NCBI GenBank assembly: GCA_019359035.1 | Contig: JAHHIC010000038.1 | Coordinates: forward strand, 62,001 to 126,000 | Direction of reading: 5' to 3' | Length of the DNA: 64,000 nt | From: Scytonematopsis contorta HA4267-MV1 | GTDB lineage: Bacteria; Cyanobacteriota; Cyanobacteriia; Cyanobacteriales; Nostocaceae | Shown: positions 37,660 to 49,500 of the stretch, piece after piece | Layout: each line of letters starts with the position of its first letter | Position numbering within the stretch: position 1 is the first letter of the stretch | Notes under the pieces: generated by a model | Database searches by the model: none | What the model was told of the DNA's origin: nothing | Seen by the model: the letters and a program-made list of their open reading frames with translations, nothing else | Program-made: the position numbers and the translations under genes

Positions 37660-40600
37660 AAAACATCGAAGATTTCTATCCACTTTCACCAATGCAGCAG
37701 GGCATACTCTTCCACTCACTCTATACTCCAAACACAGCAGTTTATTGCGAGCAGTTAAGCTGTACCTTACAAGGAGACTTTAACATTCCTTTGTTCCAAA
37801 AAGCTTGGGAAGAAATATTAAAGCGCCATCCAGTTTTGCGAACATCTTTTATGTGGGAAGGTCTTAAAGAACCGATTCAATTAGTGCATAAACAAGTTCA
37901 ATTACCTTGGAAGGAATTTGATTGGCGTGAGTTGACAAATATCGAACAAGGAAAGTGCATAGAGAATTTTTTAAAAGCAGATAGAGCCAAAGGTTTTGAA
38001 CTTTCTCAAGCACCTTTGATACGCTTAAATCTCATTAAATTAGCTGAAAAGTGCTATCAGTTTATTTGGAGTCAGCATCATTTGTTGCTTGATGGATGGT
38101 CTTCATCAGTACTCATAAATGAAGTTTTTGCTTTTTACAAAGCATTTAATCAAGGCCAAAACTTACACTTAGAGCAATCTTATCCTTACCGGAATTACAT
38201 AGCTTGGCAACAACAGCAAGACCTTTCCCAAAGCGAAATTTTTTGGCGACAACGCTTGCAAAAATTTAATGCGACTACTCCTTTAAGCGTAGATAAGGCA
38301 TCCAGTCGTTTACTTGATGAAGACAAAGACTATAAACAACAGCACCTAAAGTTCTCAACAGAAGAAACAGCAGCATTACAGTATAAAGCAAGACAACAAA
38401 AGTTAACCCTAAATACTTTAATACAGGGTGCATGGGCTATACTTTTAAGCCGTTACAGCGGAGAGAGTGATGTTGTTTTTGGGGCTGTTGTTTCCGGTCG
38501 AGGTGGTTTAGCAGGAAACGAATCAATGGTAGGATTGTTAATTAACACCGTGCCAGTGAGAGTTTATGTAAATTCTGAAGAATTACTCCTACCTTGGTTA
38601 AAGCAACTGCAAGCAGAGCAAAATGAAACACGGCAGTACGAGCAATGCCCATTAATAGAAATCCAAAAGTGGAGTAGTCTACCCCCTAGAAAGCCTCTGT
38701 TTGAAAGTATAGTTAATTTTCAGAATTATCCAACAGATTTTTTCAAAGCACAGCAAATTGCCAATTTAAAAATATCTGATATTCATAGTTTTATACATCC
38801 TCATTATCCCCTCACCTTATCAGTAAAGGCGAATTCAGAATTATTATTGGAAATTTTCTATGAAAGCTACCGTTTTGAGGAAACTACAATAAATAGGATG
38901 TTGGGGCACTTCCATAATTTATTATTAGGCATGGTAACCAACCAACAACAGCGTGTTAAAAACTTGCCATTGCTGACCGCACAAGAACATGACCAATTGC
39001 TGATAGAATGGAATAATACTCAAGTAAATTATCCTCAACAATTCATTCATCAGTTATTTGAAGCGCAAGTAAAACAAACACCCAATGCTATAGCAGTAGT
39101 GTTTGAAGACCAACAGTTGACTTATTGCGAACTAAATAATAGAGCCAATCAACTAGCGTATTATTTGCAAAAATTGGGAGTGTCTCCAGAAGTATTTGTG
39201 GGGATTTGTGTAGAGCGTTCGCTGGAAATGGTCATCGGATTATTAGCTATCCTCAAAGCAGGTGGTGTTTACATACCACTAGACCCCAGTTATCCCCAAC
39301 AGCGATTAGCATTTATACTAGAAGATGCCCAAGCGCCAGTATTATTGACTCAAGCATCGCTTTTAAAAGCAATCCCTCAACACAAAGCTAAAGTTGTTTG
39401 TTTAGATAGTGACTGGCTGACAATTGCCCAACAAAGCGAAGATAATTTACTTAGCTCGCTAACTCCTGATAACCTGGCTTATGTTATTTATACCTCTGGT
39501 TCAACAGGTAAACCTAAAGGTGTACAAATTCCTCACAGCGCTCTGAGCAACTTTTTATACGCGATGAGGCAAAGACCAGGATTAACAGAACAAGATACCT
39601 TATTAGCAGTCACGACCTACTCGTTTGATATTGCTGCTTTAGAACTCTTTCTGCCAATAATAGTTGGTGCCCGTCTAGAAGTTACCAGTAGGGAAATTGC
39701 CTCAGACGGAACACAGTTGTCAGCAAAACTGATAGATTCAAAAGCTACAGTCATGCAAGCCACACCAGCGACTTGGCAGTTACTTCTAACCGCAGGCTGG
39801 GCTGGTAATAATCAATTAAAAATTTTATGTGGTGGGGAAGCTTTACCCGTACAGTTAGCTGATGAATTACTACCTCGGTGTAACTCGCTGTGGAATATGT
39901 ACGGGCCAACAGAAACCACCATTTGGTCAGCAGCATCTCAAATCCGGCAATCTAGTAAGCTAGTACCAATTAGTTGCCCAATTGCTAACACCCAACTTTA
40001 CATCTTAGACAAACATAGCCAATTGGTTCCTGTAGGTGTCGCAGGCGAACTACATATAGGTGGTGAAGGACTTGCACGAGGCTATTTAGACCGTCCCGAC
40101 TTGACGGCAAAAAAATTTATACCTAATCCTTTTAGCTGCAAACCAGCATCGCGTCTTTATAAAACAGGAGATTTAGCCCGTTATCTTCCAAGTGGAGAAA
40201 TAGAGTACATCGGTCGTATTGACCACCAAATAAAAATCCGTGGTTATCGTATTGAACTAGGAGAAATTGAAACTGCTCTATATCAACACTCAGCAGTGCG
40301 AGAAACTGTAGTTGTAGTCCAAGAAGATTCATTACTTTCTCAGCGCTTGGTAGCTTATGTAGTCGTAAACCCAGAAGAAACACTGTCAGTATCGATTCGT
40401 GAAGGCGAAGCGTCCCTTGCCGGCATACTACGAAGCTTCTTAAAATTAAAGCTGCCAAACTACATGATTCCAACAGCTTTTTTAATACTAGAAGCATTGC
40501 CACTCACTCCTAATGGTAAGATTGACCGTAAAGCACTACCTGCACCTGACCTAATAGGCTCAGAACTTGAAAAAACTTATATTGCACCTCAGACAACCGT

Positions 40601-43265
40601 TGAAAAACAGCTCGCAATTATCTGGACACAGGTACTTGGCTTAGAAAATTTAGGTATAAACGAGAACTTTTTCGATTTGGGCGGACACTCACTTTTAGCA
40701 ACCCAAGTTATATCCCGTGCTAATCAAATCTTTAAGATTAAATTACCACTGCGTCAACTTTTTGAATCACCAACTATAGCAGAATTAGCCACTAGTATTG
40801 AAGAAATAAAGCGATTTGTTCCTAGCCAGTTAGTTCCATCTATCGAACGGGTTTCACGGAAAGCAGAGTTACCATTATCTTTCGCTCAACAAAGACTATG
40901 GTTTCTTGACCAACTAGAAGGTGGAAGTTGCACTTATAATATGCCTGCTGTTGTCTATTTAAATGGGATATTAAACATAAAAGCTCTAGAGCTAAGCTTT
41001 ACAGAAATTGTACGACGTCATGAAGCATTGCGTACTATTTTTAAAAAGGTAAATGGAAATCCCGTACAAATAATTTCTCCATTTTTCTCTATCTCACTAC
41101 CAATAGTTGACTTGCGCGAACTTCCCCAAGAAAATCAGTCAGCCAAAGTGCAGAAGTTAATTTTAGAGTTGGTTCAACAGCCTTTTAATTTAGCATCCAG
41201 TCCATTGCTTCGCGCTAATTTACTGCATGTAGATGAAAAATCCTATATATTGCTGTTAGTCATGCACCATATTGTTTCTGATGGCTGGTCAATTGGTGTA
41301 TTTATTCGGGAGCTTTCGGCACTTTACACAGCTTTTAGCAAAGGAAAACCTTCGCTCTTACCGGAATTGCCTATACAATATGCAGACTTCGCTTGCTGGC
41401 AACGTAAGTGGTTGCTTCATGAGGTAATGCCAGCACAATTATCTTACTGGAAACAGCAACTTGCTAACTTACCTATATTGGAATTACCCACTGACTATCC
41501 CCGTCCCGATATTCAAAGTTTTCGCGGTAGCTCTCAGCGTTTAGAACTACCAAAAGAACTTTGCGAAGAAATTAAAGCACTTAGCCATAAAGAAGAAGTC
41601 ACACTTTTTATGACTTTAGTAGCAACATTTAATACTTTGTTACATTACTACACAAGACAGGACGACATTGTTATAGGTACTGATGTTGCTAATCGTAATT
41701 TGCCTGAAACAGAACAAATTATTGGATTTTTTGTTAACCAGTTGGTATTACGTACAAAGTTATCTAATGACCCAACCTTCAAGGAATTGCTTAAACTTGT
41801 TCGTGAGGTAACTTTGGCTGCTTATGACCACCAGGATATGCCATTTGACCAGTTGGTAGCTGCCCTAAATCCAGAACGAGATTTAAGTCGTACACCTCTG
41901 TTTCAATACAAGTTTGTCCTTCAAAATGCTCCCATACCTCCACTGGAACTGGAGGGTTTGACTTTAAAAATTGCTGAAGATATTGACAATGGTACAACTA
42001 AGTTTGATTTACTACTTACTCTCCGGGAAACAGAACAAGGATTAATTGGCAGTTTGGAGTACAGGATAGACTTGTTTAATGCTTCCACAATTGCTAAAAT
42101 TGTTGCAGATTATGAAACAATTATACGCGCTGTTCTTGTTCAACCTAGTATTAAATTAACAGCTATAATAGAAATACTAGCGGCAGGAGATAAGCAAAGG
42201 CAAGCTGCAAAACAACAAGAATTCCAAGAAGCACGTCGTCACAAATTTAAAACTTTTAAAGCACAGCCAAAATCTACGATAATTAACTTATCTCAACAAG
42301 AATTAGTCACAAAATATTTCTTAAAACCAGAAGGTAATTTACCTTTGGTAATTACGCCTAAATTAAGTGATTTAAACTTGCCAATCTGGGCTGAGAATAA
42401 TAAAGAATTTATCTTCAATAATTTATTACAATATGGAGGAATTTTATTCAGAGGCTTTTCTATTAGCGAAAAAGAAGATTTTGAACAATTTGTTAGCGCT
42501 ATGTGCCCTCAATTAATAAATTATATAGAATCTTCGACACCTCGCACTAAGTTAAGCGAAAAAGTCTATACATCTACCGAGTTTCCAGCAGACCAAACTA
42601 TTTTCTTACATAATGAGTCTTCCTATGCCAGTACCTATCCAATGAAAATATGGTTTTGCTGTATAGAGCCAGCTAATCAAGGTGGAGAAACTCCTATTGC
42701 TGACGTTAGAAAAGTCTTTCAACGTATTAACCCTCGCATCAGACGATGCTTTCATGAAAAAGGATGGATGTTAGTTCGTAACTATGGAGATGGATTTGGT
42801 TTATCTTGGCAAAAAGCTTTTAATACTACAGATAAAACGGTAATGGAAGAGTATTGTCGTAACGCTAACATTGAGTTAGAGTGGAAGGATAACAATCGTT
42901 TAAGAACTCGTCAAATTCGTCCCGCAATAGCACAGCATCCTAAAACAGGTGAAATGGTTTGGTTTAATCATACTGTTTTTTGGCATGTGTCGAGTTTACA
43001 AACACAATTCCGAGAAAAATTCTTAAGCGAGTTTACAGAAGAAGATTTACCCTATAGCACTTTTTATGGTGATGGTTCTCCTATTGAAAATTCAGTTATC
43101 GAAGAAATCCGTCAAGCTTACCAAAAAGAAATAATTATTTACCCTTGGCAAAAAGGGGACATATTAATGCTAGATAATATGTTAGTAGCTCATGGACGCA
43201 ACTCTTACTCTGGTAAAAGAACAATTTTAACCGCAATGGGTGAGCCACTTCAACATAATTTTTAG
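37656..43265 (+). CDS. NRPS C-A(Gly-like)-PCP-C with fused TauD-type dioxygenase
   Basis: This 1869-residue protein begins with a COM acceptor and a D-type condensation domain (YPLSPMQQGILFHSLY; HHLLLDG at 141). The adenylation domain (YTSGSTGKPKG at 612) gives pocket residues D-I-L-Q-C-G-M-I-W, close to the glycine code D-I-L-Q-L-G-L-I-W. The carrier has Ser1012. A second, L-type condensation domain has intact HHIVSDG at 1204. From about 1565 a TauD/TfdA (SyrP-like) Fe(II)/2-oxoglutarate dioxygenase follows, with H1652-x-E1654 (LHNESSY), H1846 (VAHGRN) and R1855. SyrP-type enzymes hydroxylate the beta carbon of carrier-bound Asp. It therefore ends with a condensation domain and a hydroxylase, both meant for the residue loaded by the next protein. 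Confidence 0.95.
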   Translation: MKNIEDFYPLSPMQQGILFHSLYTPNTAVYCEQLSCTLQGDFNIPLFQKAWEEILKRHPVLRTSFMWEGLKEPIQLVHKQVQLPWKEFDWRELTNIEQGKCIENFLKADRAKGFELSQAPLIRLNLIKLAEKCYQFIWSQHHLLLDGWSSSVLINEVFAFYKAFNQGQNLHLEQSYPYRNYIAWQQQQDLSQSEIFWRQRLQKFNATTPLSVDKASSRLLDEDKDYKQQHLKFSTEETAALQYKARQQKLTLNTLIQGAWAILLSRYSGESDVVFGAVVSGRGGLAGNESMVGLLINTVPVRVYVNSEELLLPWLKQLQAEQNETRQYEQCPLIEIQKWSSLPPRKPLFESIVNFQNYPTDFFKAQQIANLKISDIHSFIHPHYPLTLSVKANSELLLEIFYESYRFEETTINRMLGHFHNLLLGMVTNQQQRVKNLPLLTAQEHDQLLIEWNNTQVNYPQQFIHQLFEAQVKQTPNAIAVVFEDQQLTYCELNNRANQLAYYLQKLGVSPEVFVGICVERSLEMVIGLLAILKAGGVYIPLDPSYPQQRLAFILEDAQAPVLLTQASLLKAIPQHKAKVVCLDSDWLTIAQQSEDNLLSSLTPDNLAYVIYTSGSTGKPKGVQIPHSALSNFLYAMRQRPGLTEQDTLLAVTTYSFDIAALELFLPIIVGARLEVTSREIASDGTQLSAKLIDSKATVMQATPATWQLLLTAGWAGNNQLKILCGGEALPVQLADELLPRCNSLWNMYGPTETTIWSAASQIRQSSKLVPISCPIANTQLYILDKHSQLVPVGVAGELHIGGEGLARGYLDRPDLTAKKFIPNPFSCKPASRLYKTGDLARYLPSGEIEYIGRIDHQIKIRGYRIELGEIETALYQHSAVRETVVVVQEDSLLSQRLVAYVVVNPEETLSVSIREGEASLAGILRSFLKLKLPNYMIPTAFLILEALPLTPNGKIDRKALPAPDLIGSELEKTYIAPQTTVEKQLAIIWTQVLGLENLGINENFFDLGGHSLLATQVISRANQIFKIKLPLRQLFESPTIAELATSIEEIKRFVPSQLVPSIERVSRKAELPLSFAQQRLWFLDQLEGGSCTYNMPAVVYLNGILNIKALELSFTEIVRRHEALRTIFKKVNGNPVQIISPFFSISLPIVDLRELPQENQSAKVQKLILELVQQPFNLASSPLLRANLLHVDEKSYILLLVMHHIVSDGWSIGVFIRELSALYTAFSKGKPSLLPELPIQYADFACWQRKWLLHEVMPAQLSYWKQQLANLPILELPTDYPRPDIQSFRGSSQRLELPKELCEEIKALSHKEEVTLFMTLVATFNTLLHYYTRQDDIVIGTDVANRNLPETEQIIGFFVNQLVLRTKLSNDPTFKELLKLVREVTLAAYDHQDMPFDQLVAALNPERDLSRTPLFQYKFVLQNAPIPPLELEGLTLKIAEDIDNGTTKFDLLLTLRETEQGLIGSLEYRIDLFNASTIAKIVADYETIIRAVLVQPSIKLTAIIEILAAGDKQRQAAKQQEFQEARRHKFKTFKAQPKSTIINLSQQELVTKYFLKPEGNLPLVITPKLSDLNLPIWAENNKEFIFNNLLQYGGILFRGFSISEKEDFEQFVSAMCPQLINYIESSTPRTKLSEKVYTSTEFPADQTIFLHNESSYASTYPMKIWFCCIEPANQGGETPIADVRKVFQRINPRIRRCFHEKGWMLVRNYGDGFGLSWQKAFNTTDKTVMEEYCRNANIELEWKDNNRLRTRQIRPAIAQHPKTGEMVWFNHTVFWHVSSLQTQFREKFLSEFTEEDLPYSTFYGDGSPIENSVIEEIRQAYQKEIIIYPWQKGDILMLDNMLVAHGRNSYSGKRTILTAMGEPLQHNF

Positions 43266-43303
43266 TTTTTTGATATTTTTCTTAAATAAGTACTGTAGTT
43301 ATC

Positions 43304-46300
43304 ATGAAGAATGAAGCGATTCACGGTTTTCAAGTTTCACCACAGCAAAAGCATCTATGGCTATTACAGAAAGCTACAGATGGTTTTCCTTATCGGTCTT
43401 TATGTACAGTAGAAATTACAGGTAATTTAAATGTTGATTTTTTGAAAAATACCTTAAAATCTGTTGTCGAACAACATCAAATTCTTCGCACAAGTTTTCG
43501 TTGCTTAGCAGGGTTGAATACCCCACTACAAGTAATTGAGAATGGTGATAATTTATTAATACAACAACAAGACTTTAGAAAAATTACGCCTGAAGAACAA
43601 AAAGAAGCTGTTTTATTATTAAAATCTGCTAAGCTACAAAATTTTGACTTTGAACAATCATTTTTATTACAGGTCTCTTTAGTTATTCTGTCAGAATTTA
43701 AATATATATTGTTATTAAACTTACCTTCTTTTTACGCAGATGCAGCCTCACTAAAAAACTTAGTGGCAGAAATCAGCTATGCTTACTCTGCAAATTTTCA
43801 TCCTGACATAATAAAAAATGAAAAATTACAATATATTTTTTTCTCGGAGTGGCAAAATGAATTACTAGAAGCAAAAGAGGCAGAAATTGGCACAGAGTAC
43901 TGGCAACAAAAAGATATAGCCCATATTTTCAACTTAAAACTGCCAAACGAAAATATATATTCCGGAGAAGGTAAATTTAAACCTCAGGTTTTTATTAACA
44001 CAATTTCTACTCAATTAAAATCACAAATTGACACCTTCGCTCAAAAATTTAATACTTCACAAACAGCACTCTTACTAGCTTGCTGGCAAATGCTGCTCTG
44101 GCGTCTCACTGGTGTGTCAGATATGGTAGTTGGTACTATTTGCGATGGTAGAACAGAAGAAGAACTTCAGAAAATATTGGGATTGTTTGCTAAATATGTG
44201 CCCGTGTGCTGTCATTTAGAAGGCAGATTACAGTTTCATCAAGTTTTAGAGCAAATTGCTCTTGCTCAAAATGAAGCGTATGAATGGCAAGATTATTTTA
44301 CTTGGGAGCAAATATTAGGAGCGGATAAAGTTGTTAATAATGTACCTTTCTTTCCCTTCTGTTTTGATTTTGAAAAGCAATATTATAACGTTTTGGCTAA
44401 CGATAAAGTTACATTTTCTATCTCTGAAGAATATGTTTGCTTTGATAAATTCAATGTAAAGCTATCATTTATACTTAAAGAGAACTCTTTAAAAGCCGAG
44501 TGGCACTATAATTCTAATTTATTTTTACAAAAAGATATTGAATGTTTAGCAAAACAATTTTTAACTCTTTTAGAAAGTGCAATTAATAATCCATACACAT
44601 CACTAAGTCAATTACAAATACTGAATGGTGATGAAAAAGAACAGTTATTAGCTGAATTCAATAATACAAAGACTAATTTCCCAAAGAATAAATGTTTACA
44701 TCAACTTTTTGAAGAACAATTAGAACGCACACCAGACAATATTGCTGTTGTTTATAAAAATCAGCAATTAACCTATCACGAGTTAAACACCCGTGCTAAT
44801 CAGTTAGCCCACTACCTGCAACAATTGGGTGTCAGACCAGATATAATGGTGGGAATTTGTGTCGAGCGTTCGCCTTTGATGGTCATTGCGCTTTTAGCAA
44901 TCTTGAAAGCTGGTGGTGCCTATGTACCTGTTGACCCCAACTATCCATTAGAAAGAAAGGCTTTTATACTAAACGATTCTCAAATGCCAGTGCTGCTTAC
45001 ACAAGAGCATTTAATGGCAAACTTACCTGAAAATGAAATTAAAATTATTTGCATAGACAGGGATTTACCACTTGTAAACCAGCAACAGACAGAAAATCCA
45101 GTTACCAAAATAAGTGAACTCAATTTAGCTTACGTCATTTACACCTCTGGTTCTACTGGTAAACCCAAGGGGACTTTAATTCCCCATCAAGGATTAGTCA
45201 ACTACTTAAGTTGGTGTACCCAAGCATACGCAGTAGAGCAAGGAGTTGGAACTTTAGTTCACTCTCCTCTAGGTTTTGACTTAACAATCACCAGCCTTCT
45301 GTCACCTTTGCTAGTGGGTTGTGCAGTAGAATTACTACCAGAAGAGCAAGGTATAGAAGCTCTTTCCCAAGCTTTAAGTAAAAGCTCTAATTTGAGTTTA
45401 GTGAAAATTACCCCTGCTCATTTGGAGTTACTTAAGCAGCAGTTGTCAAAGGAAAATATAGCGAATAAAACCAAAGCTTTCATTATTGGTGGGGAAAATT
45501 TATTAGCTGAAAATATTACCTTCTGGCAAGATGTAGCTCCTGATACAATATTAGTCAACGAGTACGGTCCCACAGAAACAGTAGTCGGTTGTTGCGTTTA
45601 CCAAGTTCCTGTAGGTAAAGGTTCTTCGGGTTCCATACCTATTGGTAAACCTATTGCTAACACGCAATTGTACGTTTTAGACAAGTACTTGCAACCAGTA
45701 CCAATTGGTGTACCGGGTGAATTGCATATTGCTGGAATTGGACTAGCCAGAGGTTACCTTAATCAAGCTGAATTAACAGCCCTTAAGTTTATCCCCAATC
45801 CTTTTAGTAACAACGAGGGCGATCGCCTTTACAAAACAGGTGATTTAGTCCGTCACTTACCTACTGGAGATATTGAGTATATAGGTCGAATCGATAACCA
45901 AGTAAAAATACGAGGATTCCGCGTCGAACTGGGAGAGATTGAAGCAGCTATTAATAATCATCCATCGGTATCAGCAAGCGTAGTCATCATTCGGGAAGAT
46001 AAACCTGGAAAGCAAACTTTAGTAGCCTATGTGACTCTTCATCCAGAACAAACTCTAACAATTCCTGAGCTGCGTAGCTTCTTGCAAAATAAATTGCTTG
46101 ACCATATGATACCAACAGCCTTTATGATATTAGAGGGACTACCACTAACATCCAATGGTAAGGTAGACCGTCAAGCATTGCCGATTCCAAACAATCTTCG
46201 TCCGGAATTAGAAGCTGCTTATGTAGTACCGCAAACTGAGGTTGAAAAGACTATTGCTTCTATTTGGCAAAAAGCTTTAAATATAGAGAAAATAGGCATT

Positions 46301-46564
46301 CACGATAATTTTTTTGAAATTGGCGGTCATTCATTACTCTTAGTTACGGTTCACAGCCAATTGCAGGTAATATTTAAAACAGAGCTATCAACCCTTGATT
46401 TATTTAGATATCCCACCATCAGTTCTTTAGCAGGATATTTAAGCTCATCTCCAAATCAAACAACATCTTTACAGGAAGCTGATATTCAAACAGAGAAAAT
46501 TTTAGATGGTAAAGCGCAACAAAGAAAACGCCTACAAAAAATGAAATCAGTTGAAAGCAAGTAA
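43304..46564 (+). CDS. NRPS degenerate C (interface-like)-A(Asn/Asp-like)-PCP
   Basis: In this 1086-residue protein, the first 445 residues have the condensation fold, but the HHxxxDG site reads P141-S142-FYA-D146-A147, so both histidines are gone and it cannot catalyse condensation. The adenylation domain (YTSGSTGKPKG at 613) gives pocket residues D-L-T-K-I-G-E-V-G, one change from the Asn code D-L-T-K-L-G-E-V-G and near the Asp code. The carrier has Ser1010 (GGHSLLL). The active condensation domain and the TauD hydroxylase sit at the end of the preceding protein. In siderophore synthetases, catalytically dead C-like interface domains are known to pair with TauD-type beta-hydroxylases. This module should yield beta-hydroxy-Asp or -Asn, an iron-binding residue. 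Confidence 0.93.
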   Translation: MKNEAIHGFQVSPQQKHLWLLQKATDGFPYRSLCTVEITGNLNVDFLKNTLKSVVEQHQILRTSFRCLAGLNTPLQVIENGDNLLIQQQDFRKITPEEQKEAVLLLKSAKLQNFDFEQSFLLQVSLVILSEFKYILLLNLPSFYADAASLKNLVAEISYAYSANFHPDIIKNEKLQYIFFSEWQNELLEAKEAEIGTEYWQQKDIAHIFNLKLPNENIYSGEGKFKPQVFINTISTQLKSQIDTFAQKFNTSQTALLLACWQMLLWRLTGVSDMVVGTICDGRTEEELQKILGLFAKYVPVCCHLEGRLQFHQVLEQIALAQNEAYEWQDYFTWEQILGADKVVNNVPFFPFCFDFEKQYYNVLANDKVTFSISEEYVCFDKFNVKLSFILKENSLKAEWHYNSNLFLQKDIECLAKQFLTLLESAINNPYTSLSQLQILNGDEKEQLLAEFNNTKTNFPKNKCLHQLFEEQLERTPDNIAVVYKNQQLTYHELNTRANQLAHYLQQLGVRPDIMVGICVERSPLMVIALLAILKAGGAYVPVDPNYPLERKAFILNDSQMPVLLTQEHLMANLPENEIKIICIDRDLPLVNQQQTENPVTKISELNLAYVIYTSGSTGKPKGTLIPHQGLVNYLSWCTQAYAVEQGVGTLVHSPLGFDLTITSLLSPLLVGCAVELLPEEQGIEALSQALSKSSNLSLVKITPAHLELLKQQLSKENIANKTKAFIIGGENLLAENITFWQDVAPDTILVNEYGPTETVVGCCVYQVPVGKGSSGSIPIGKPIANTQLYVLDKYLQPVPIGVPGELHIAGIGLARGYLNQAELTALKFIPNPFSNNEGDRLYKTGDLVRHLPTGDIEYIGRIDNQVKIRGFRVELGEIEAAINNHPSVSASVVIIREDKPGKQTLVAYVTLHPEQTLTIPELRSFLQNKLLDHMIPTAFMILEGLPLTSNGKVDRQALPIPNNLRPELEAAYVVPQTEVEKTIASIWQKALNIEKIGIHDNFFEIGGHSLLLVTVHSQLQVIFKTELSTLDLFRYPTISSLAGYLSSSPNQTTSLQEADIQTEKILDGKAQQRKRLQKMKSVESK

Positions 46565-46578
46565 GGAGCAAAGAAGTA

Positions 46579-49500
46579 ATGAGTATTTCAACTGCATCAA
46601 ATTCTACCAACGGTTCAGAAATTGCAATTATAGGTTTAGCAGGAAAATTTCCTCAAGCTAAAAATGTTGAAGAATTTTGGCAAAATTTGCGAAATGGTGT
46701 AGAGTCAATCTCTTTTTTCACTGACGAAGAACTGTTATCTTCAGGAATAAATGCTGCTTTATTGAGCGACCCTAATTATGTCAGAGCAAAAGCAGTATTA
46801 GAAGACGCAGAACTTTTTGATGCTTCATTTTTTGGCTTTAACCCCAGAGAGGCGGAAATTACTGACCCACAACACCGTATTTTCTTAGAGTGTGCATGGG
46901 AAGCTCTAGAAAACGCAGGATACAAATCTGAAACAGACAAAGGTTTAATAGGCGTCTTTGCGGGAGCGAATTTAAGCAGCTATTTACTTAACATTTATTT
47001 AAATCGAAAGATTATCTCAGTGGATGAACGCCAGCTATCAATAGCTTGCGATAAAGACTACCTTTCTACACGTACTTCTTATAAACTTAACCTAACTGGC
47101 CCTAGTTATACAGTTCAAACTGCCTGCTCAACATCATTAGTCGCCGTTCATTTAGCTTGCCAAAGTTTATTGAATGGAGAATGTGATGTAGCTTTAGCTG
47201 GAGGTGTTTCAATCAGCGCATCAAGAAAAGAAGGTTATTTTTATAAAGAGGGAAGTATTGAGTCTCCTGATGGACATTGCCGTGCCTTTGATGCCAAAGC
47301 ACAGGGAACTGTTATCGGGGAAGGTGTAGGAATTGTAGTTCTCAAGAGATTAGAAGATGCCTTAAGAGACAGAGATTTTATTCATGCTGTTATTAAAGGT
47401 TCTGCTACAAATAATGATGGCTCACACAAAGTTAGCTATACAGCACCACGTATAGACGGTCAAGCTAAAGTTATCAAAACAGCGCAAGTTGTAGCGGAGG
47501 TTGAACCAGAAACGATTACGTATATTGAAGCCCACGGAACAGGAACTACTTTAGGAGACCCGATTGAAATCGCTGCACTAACACAAGTTTTTCAAAGTAG
47601 TACTAAAAATAAAAATTTCTGTGCAATTGGCTCGCTCAAAACAAACATAGGACATTTAGATGCTGCTGCTGGAGTAGCAGGCTTGATAAAAACCGTCTTA
47701 GCTCTTAAACATAAACAAATTCCTCCCAGCTTACACTTTGAGAAACCAAATCCTCAAATTGATTTTGCAAACAGCCCCTTTTATGTAAACAACAAACTTT
47801 CCGAATGGAAAGCTGATAAATATCCTAGACGTGCAGGAGTTAGTTCTTTTGGTATTGGCGGTACTAATGCTCATGTAATACTGGAAGAAGCCCCAGTTTT
47901 TGTAACCAAAGAAAGTCCTTCTCGTCCTTGGCAGTTGTTGGTCATTTCAGCGAAAACCAAAACGGCTTTAGAGTCTGCCACAACTAATCTTGCTAATTAT
48001 TTAACACAACATCCTCATACTAATCTTGCTGACATAGCTTACACCTTACAAGTTGGTCGTCGAAATTTTAACCATCGTCGAGCGTTACTGTGTCGTGATA
48101 TTCAAGATGCTGTTCAAATACTAACAGCGCCAAACCAACAAGGAATTTTCAGCAATTATTCGGAAAATTGTAACCGTCAAATTGTATTTATGTTCCCTGG
48201 ACAGGGAGCGCAGTATGTAAACATGGGACGGGAGCTATATGAAACGGAAACTATTTTTCGGGAGCAAGTAGACCGCTGCTGCGAATTACTTAAGCCACAT
48301 TTAAATTTAGATCTGAAAGATATACTTTATCCCACTACACAAGAAACTGCAAAAGAAAAACTTAAACAAACTTTTCTAACCCAACCCGCGCTATTTGTCA
48401 TCGAATATGCGCTTGCTAAACTATGGATGGCGTGGGATGTCCATCCGCAAGCTATGATAGGTCATAGTATCGGCGAGTACGTAGCCGCTTGTATTTCAGG
48501 TGTCTTTTCTTTAGAAGAAGCGCTAATTTTAGTCGTAATTCGCGGGCGACTAATGCAACAAATTGAGCCAGGGTTGATGCTTTCTGTTTCTCTAAGTGCT
48601 AAAGAAATAGAACCTATGTTGGGTTCAGAACTTTCCCTAGCAGCTAGCAATGCACCATCTCTTTGTGTGGTTTCAGGTACTACTGATGCGGTAGAAGCAT
48701 TGCAAAATCGCTTGACTGAGCAAGGTGTAGATTGCCGCCGCCTGCATACCTCTCATGCTTTTCATTCCCAAATGATGGAGCCGATTGTAGAACCTTTTGC
48801 ACAGCAGGTGAGAAAAGTCAATCTGAAACCGCCTCAAATTCCATTTATATCCAACGTTACCGGAAAATGGATCACGGCAGAAGAGGCAACCGACCCCAAC
48901 TACTGGGCTACTCATCTACGGCAACCTGTACTGTTTAACGAGGGAATCGCCCAATTGCTCGAGGAGCGAATACTTTTAGAAATTGGCCCAGGAAGGACAT
49001 TAACCACGTTTGTCAAGCGGCAAGGAGCTACCTCTGCTGTAGTATCTGCTGTAGTACTAACTTCCCTACGACATCCCCAAGAACAAGTTTCGGATGTAGC
49101 ATTTTTGCTCAATACGCTTTTGAGGCTTTGGCTAACAGGATGGGAAATAAACTGGGCTGGCTTTTATGCTCGTGAGCAGCGCAAGCGTATCCCTTTACCG
49201 ACCTATCCATTTGAGCGCCAGCGTTACTGGATTGAGGCAAGCCCTGATTTTATCTTGCCTTCAGTACCTCCAAAACAGTTGGACAAAAAATCTGATATTA
49301 CTGATTGGTTTTATATTCCAGTATGGAAACAATCCATACCCTTGGATTTGTTCTTAGAAAAAGAACAGCCTGAACAACAAAAGCTATGCTGGATAGTATT
49401 CACCGATACCTATGGAGTCGGAGCCGAAATTGTCGAACGGCTCAAGCAGCAAGGTCATAATGTCGTTAGGGTTAAGGTTGCACAAACATTTGCTAAATTT

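Noticed and set aside
40132-40503. 123-codon open frame antisense to the NRPS at 37656
   Set aside because: It is a shadow of the adenylation domain in a long coding region, with no ribosome site and no recognisable protein features.
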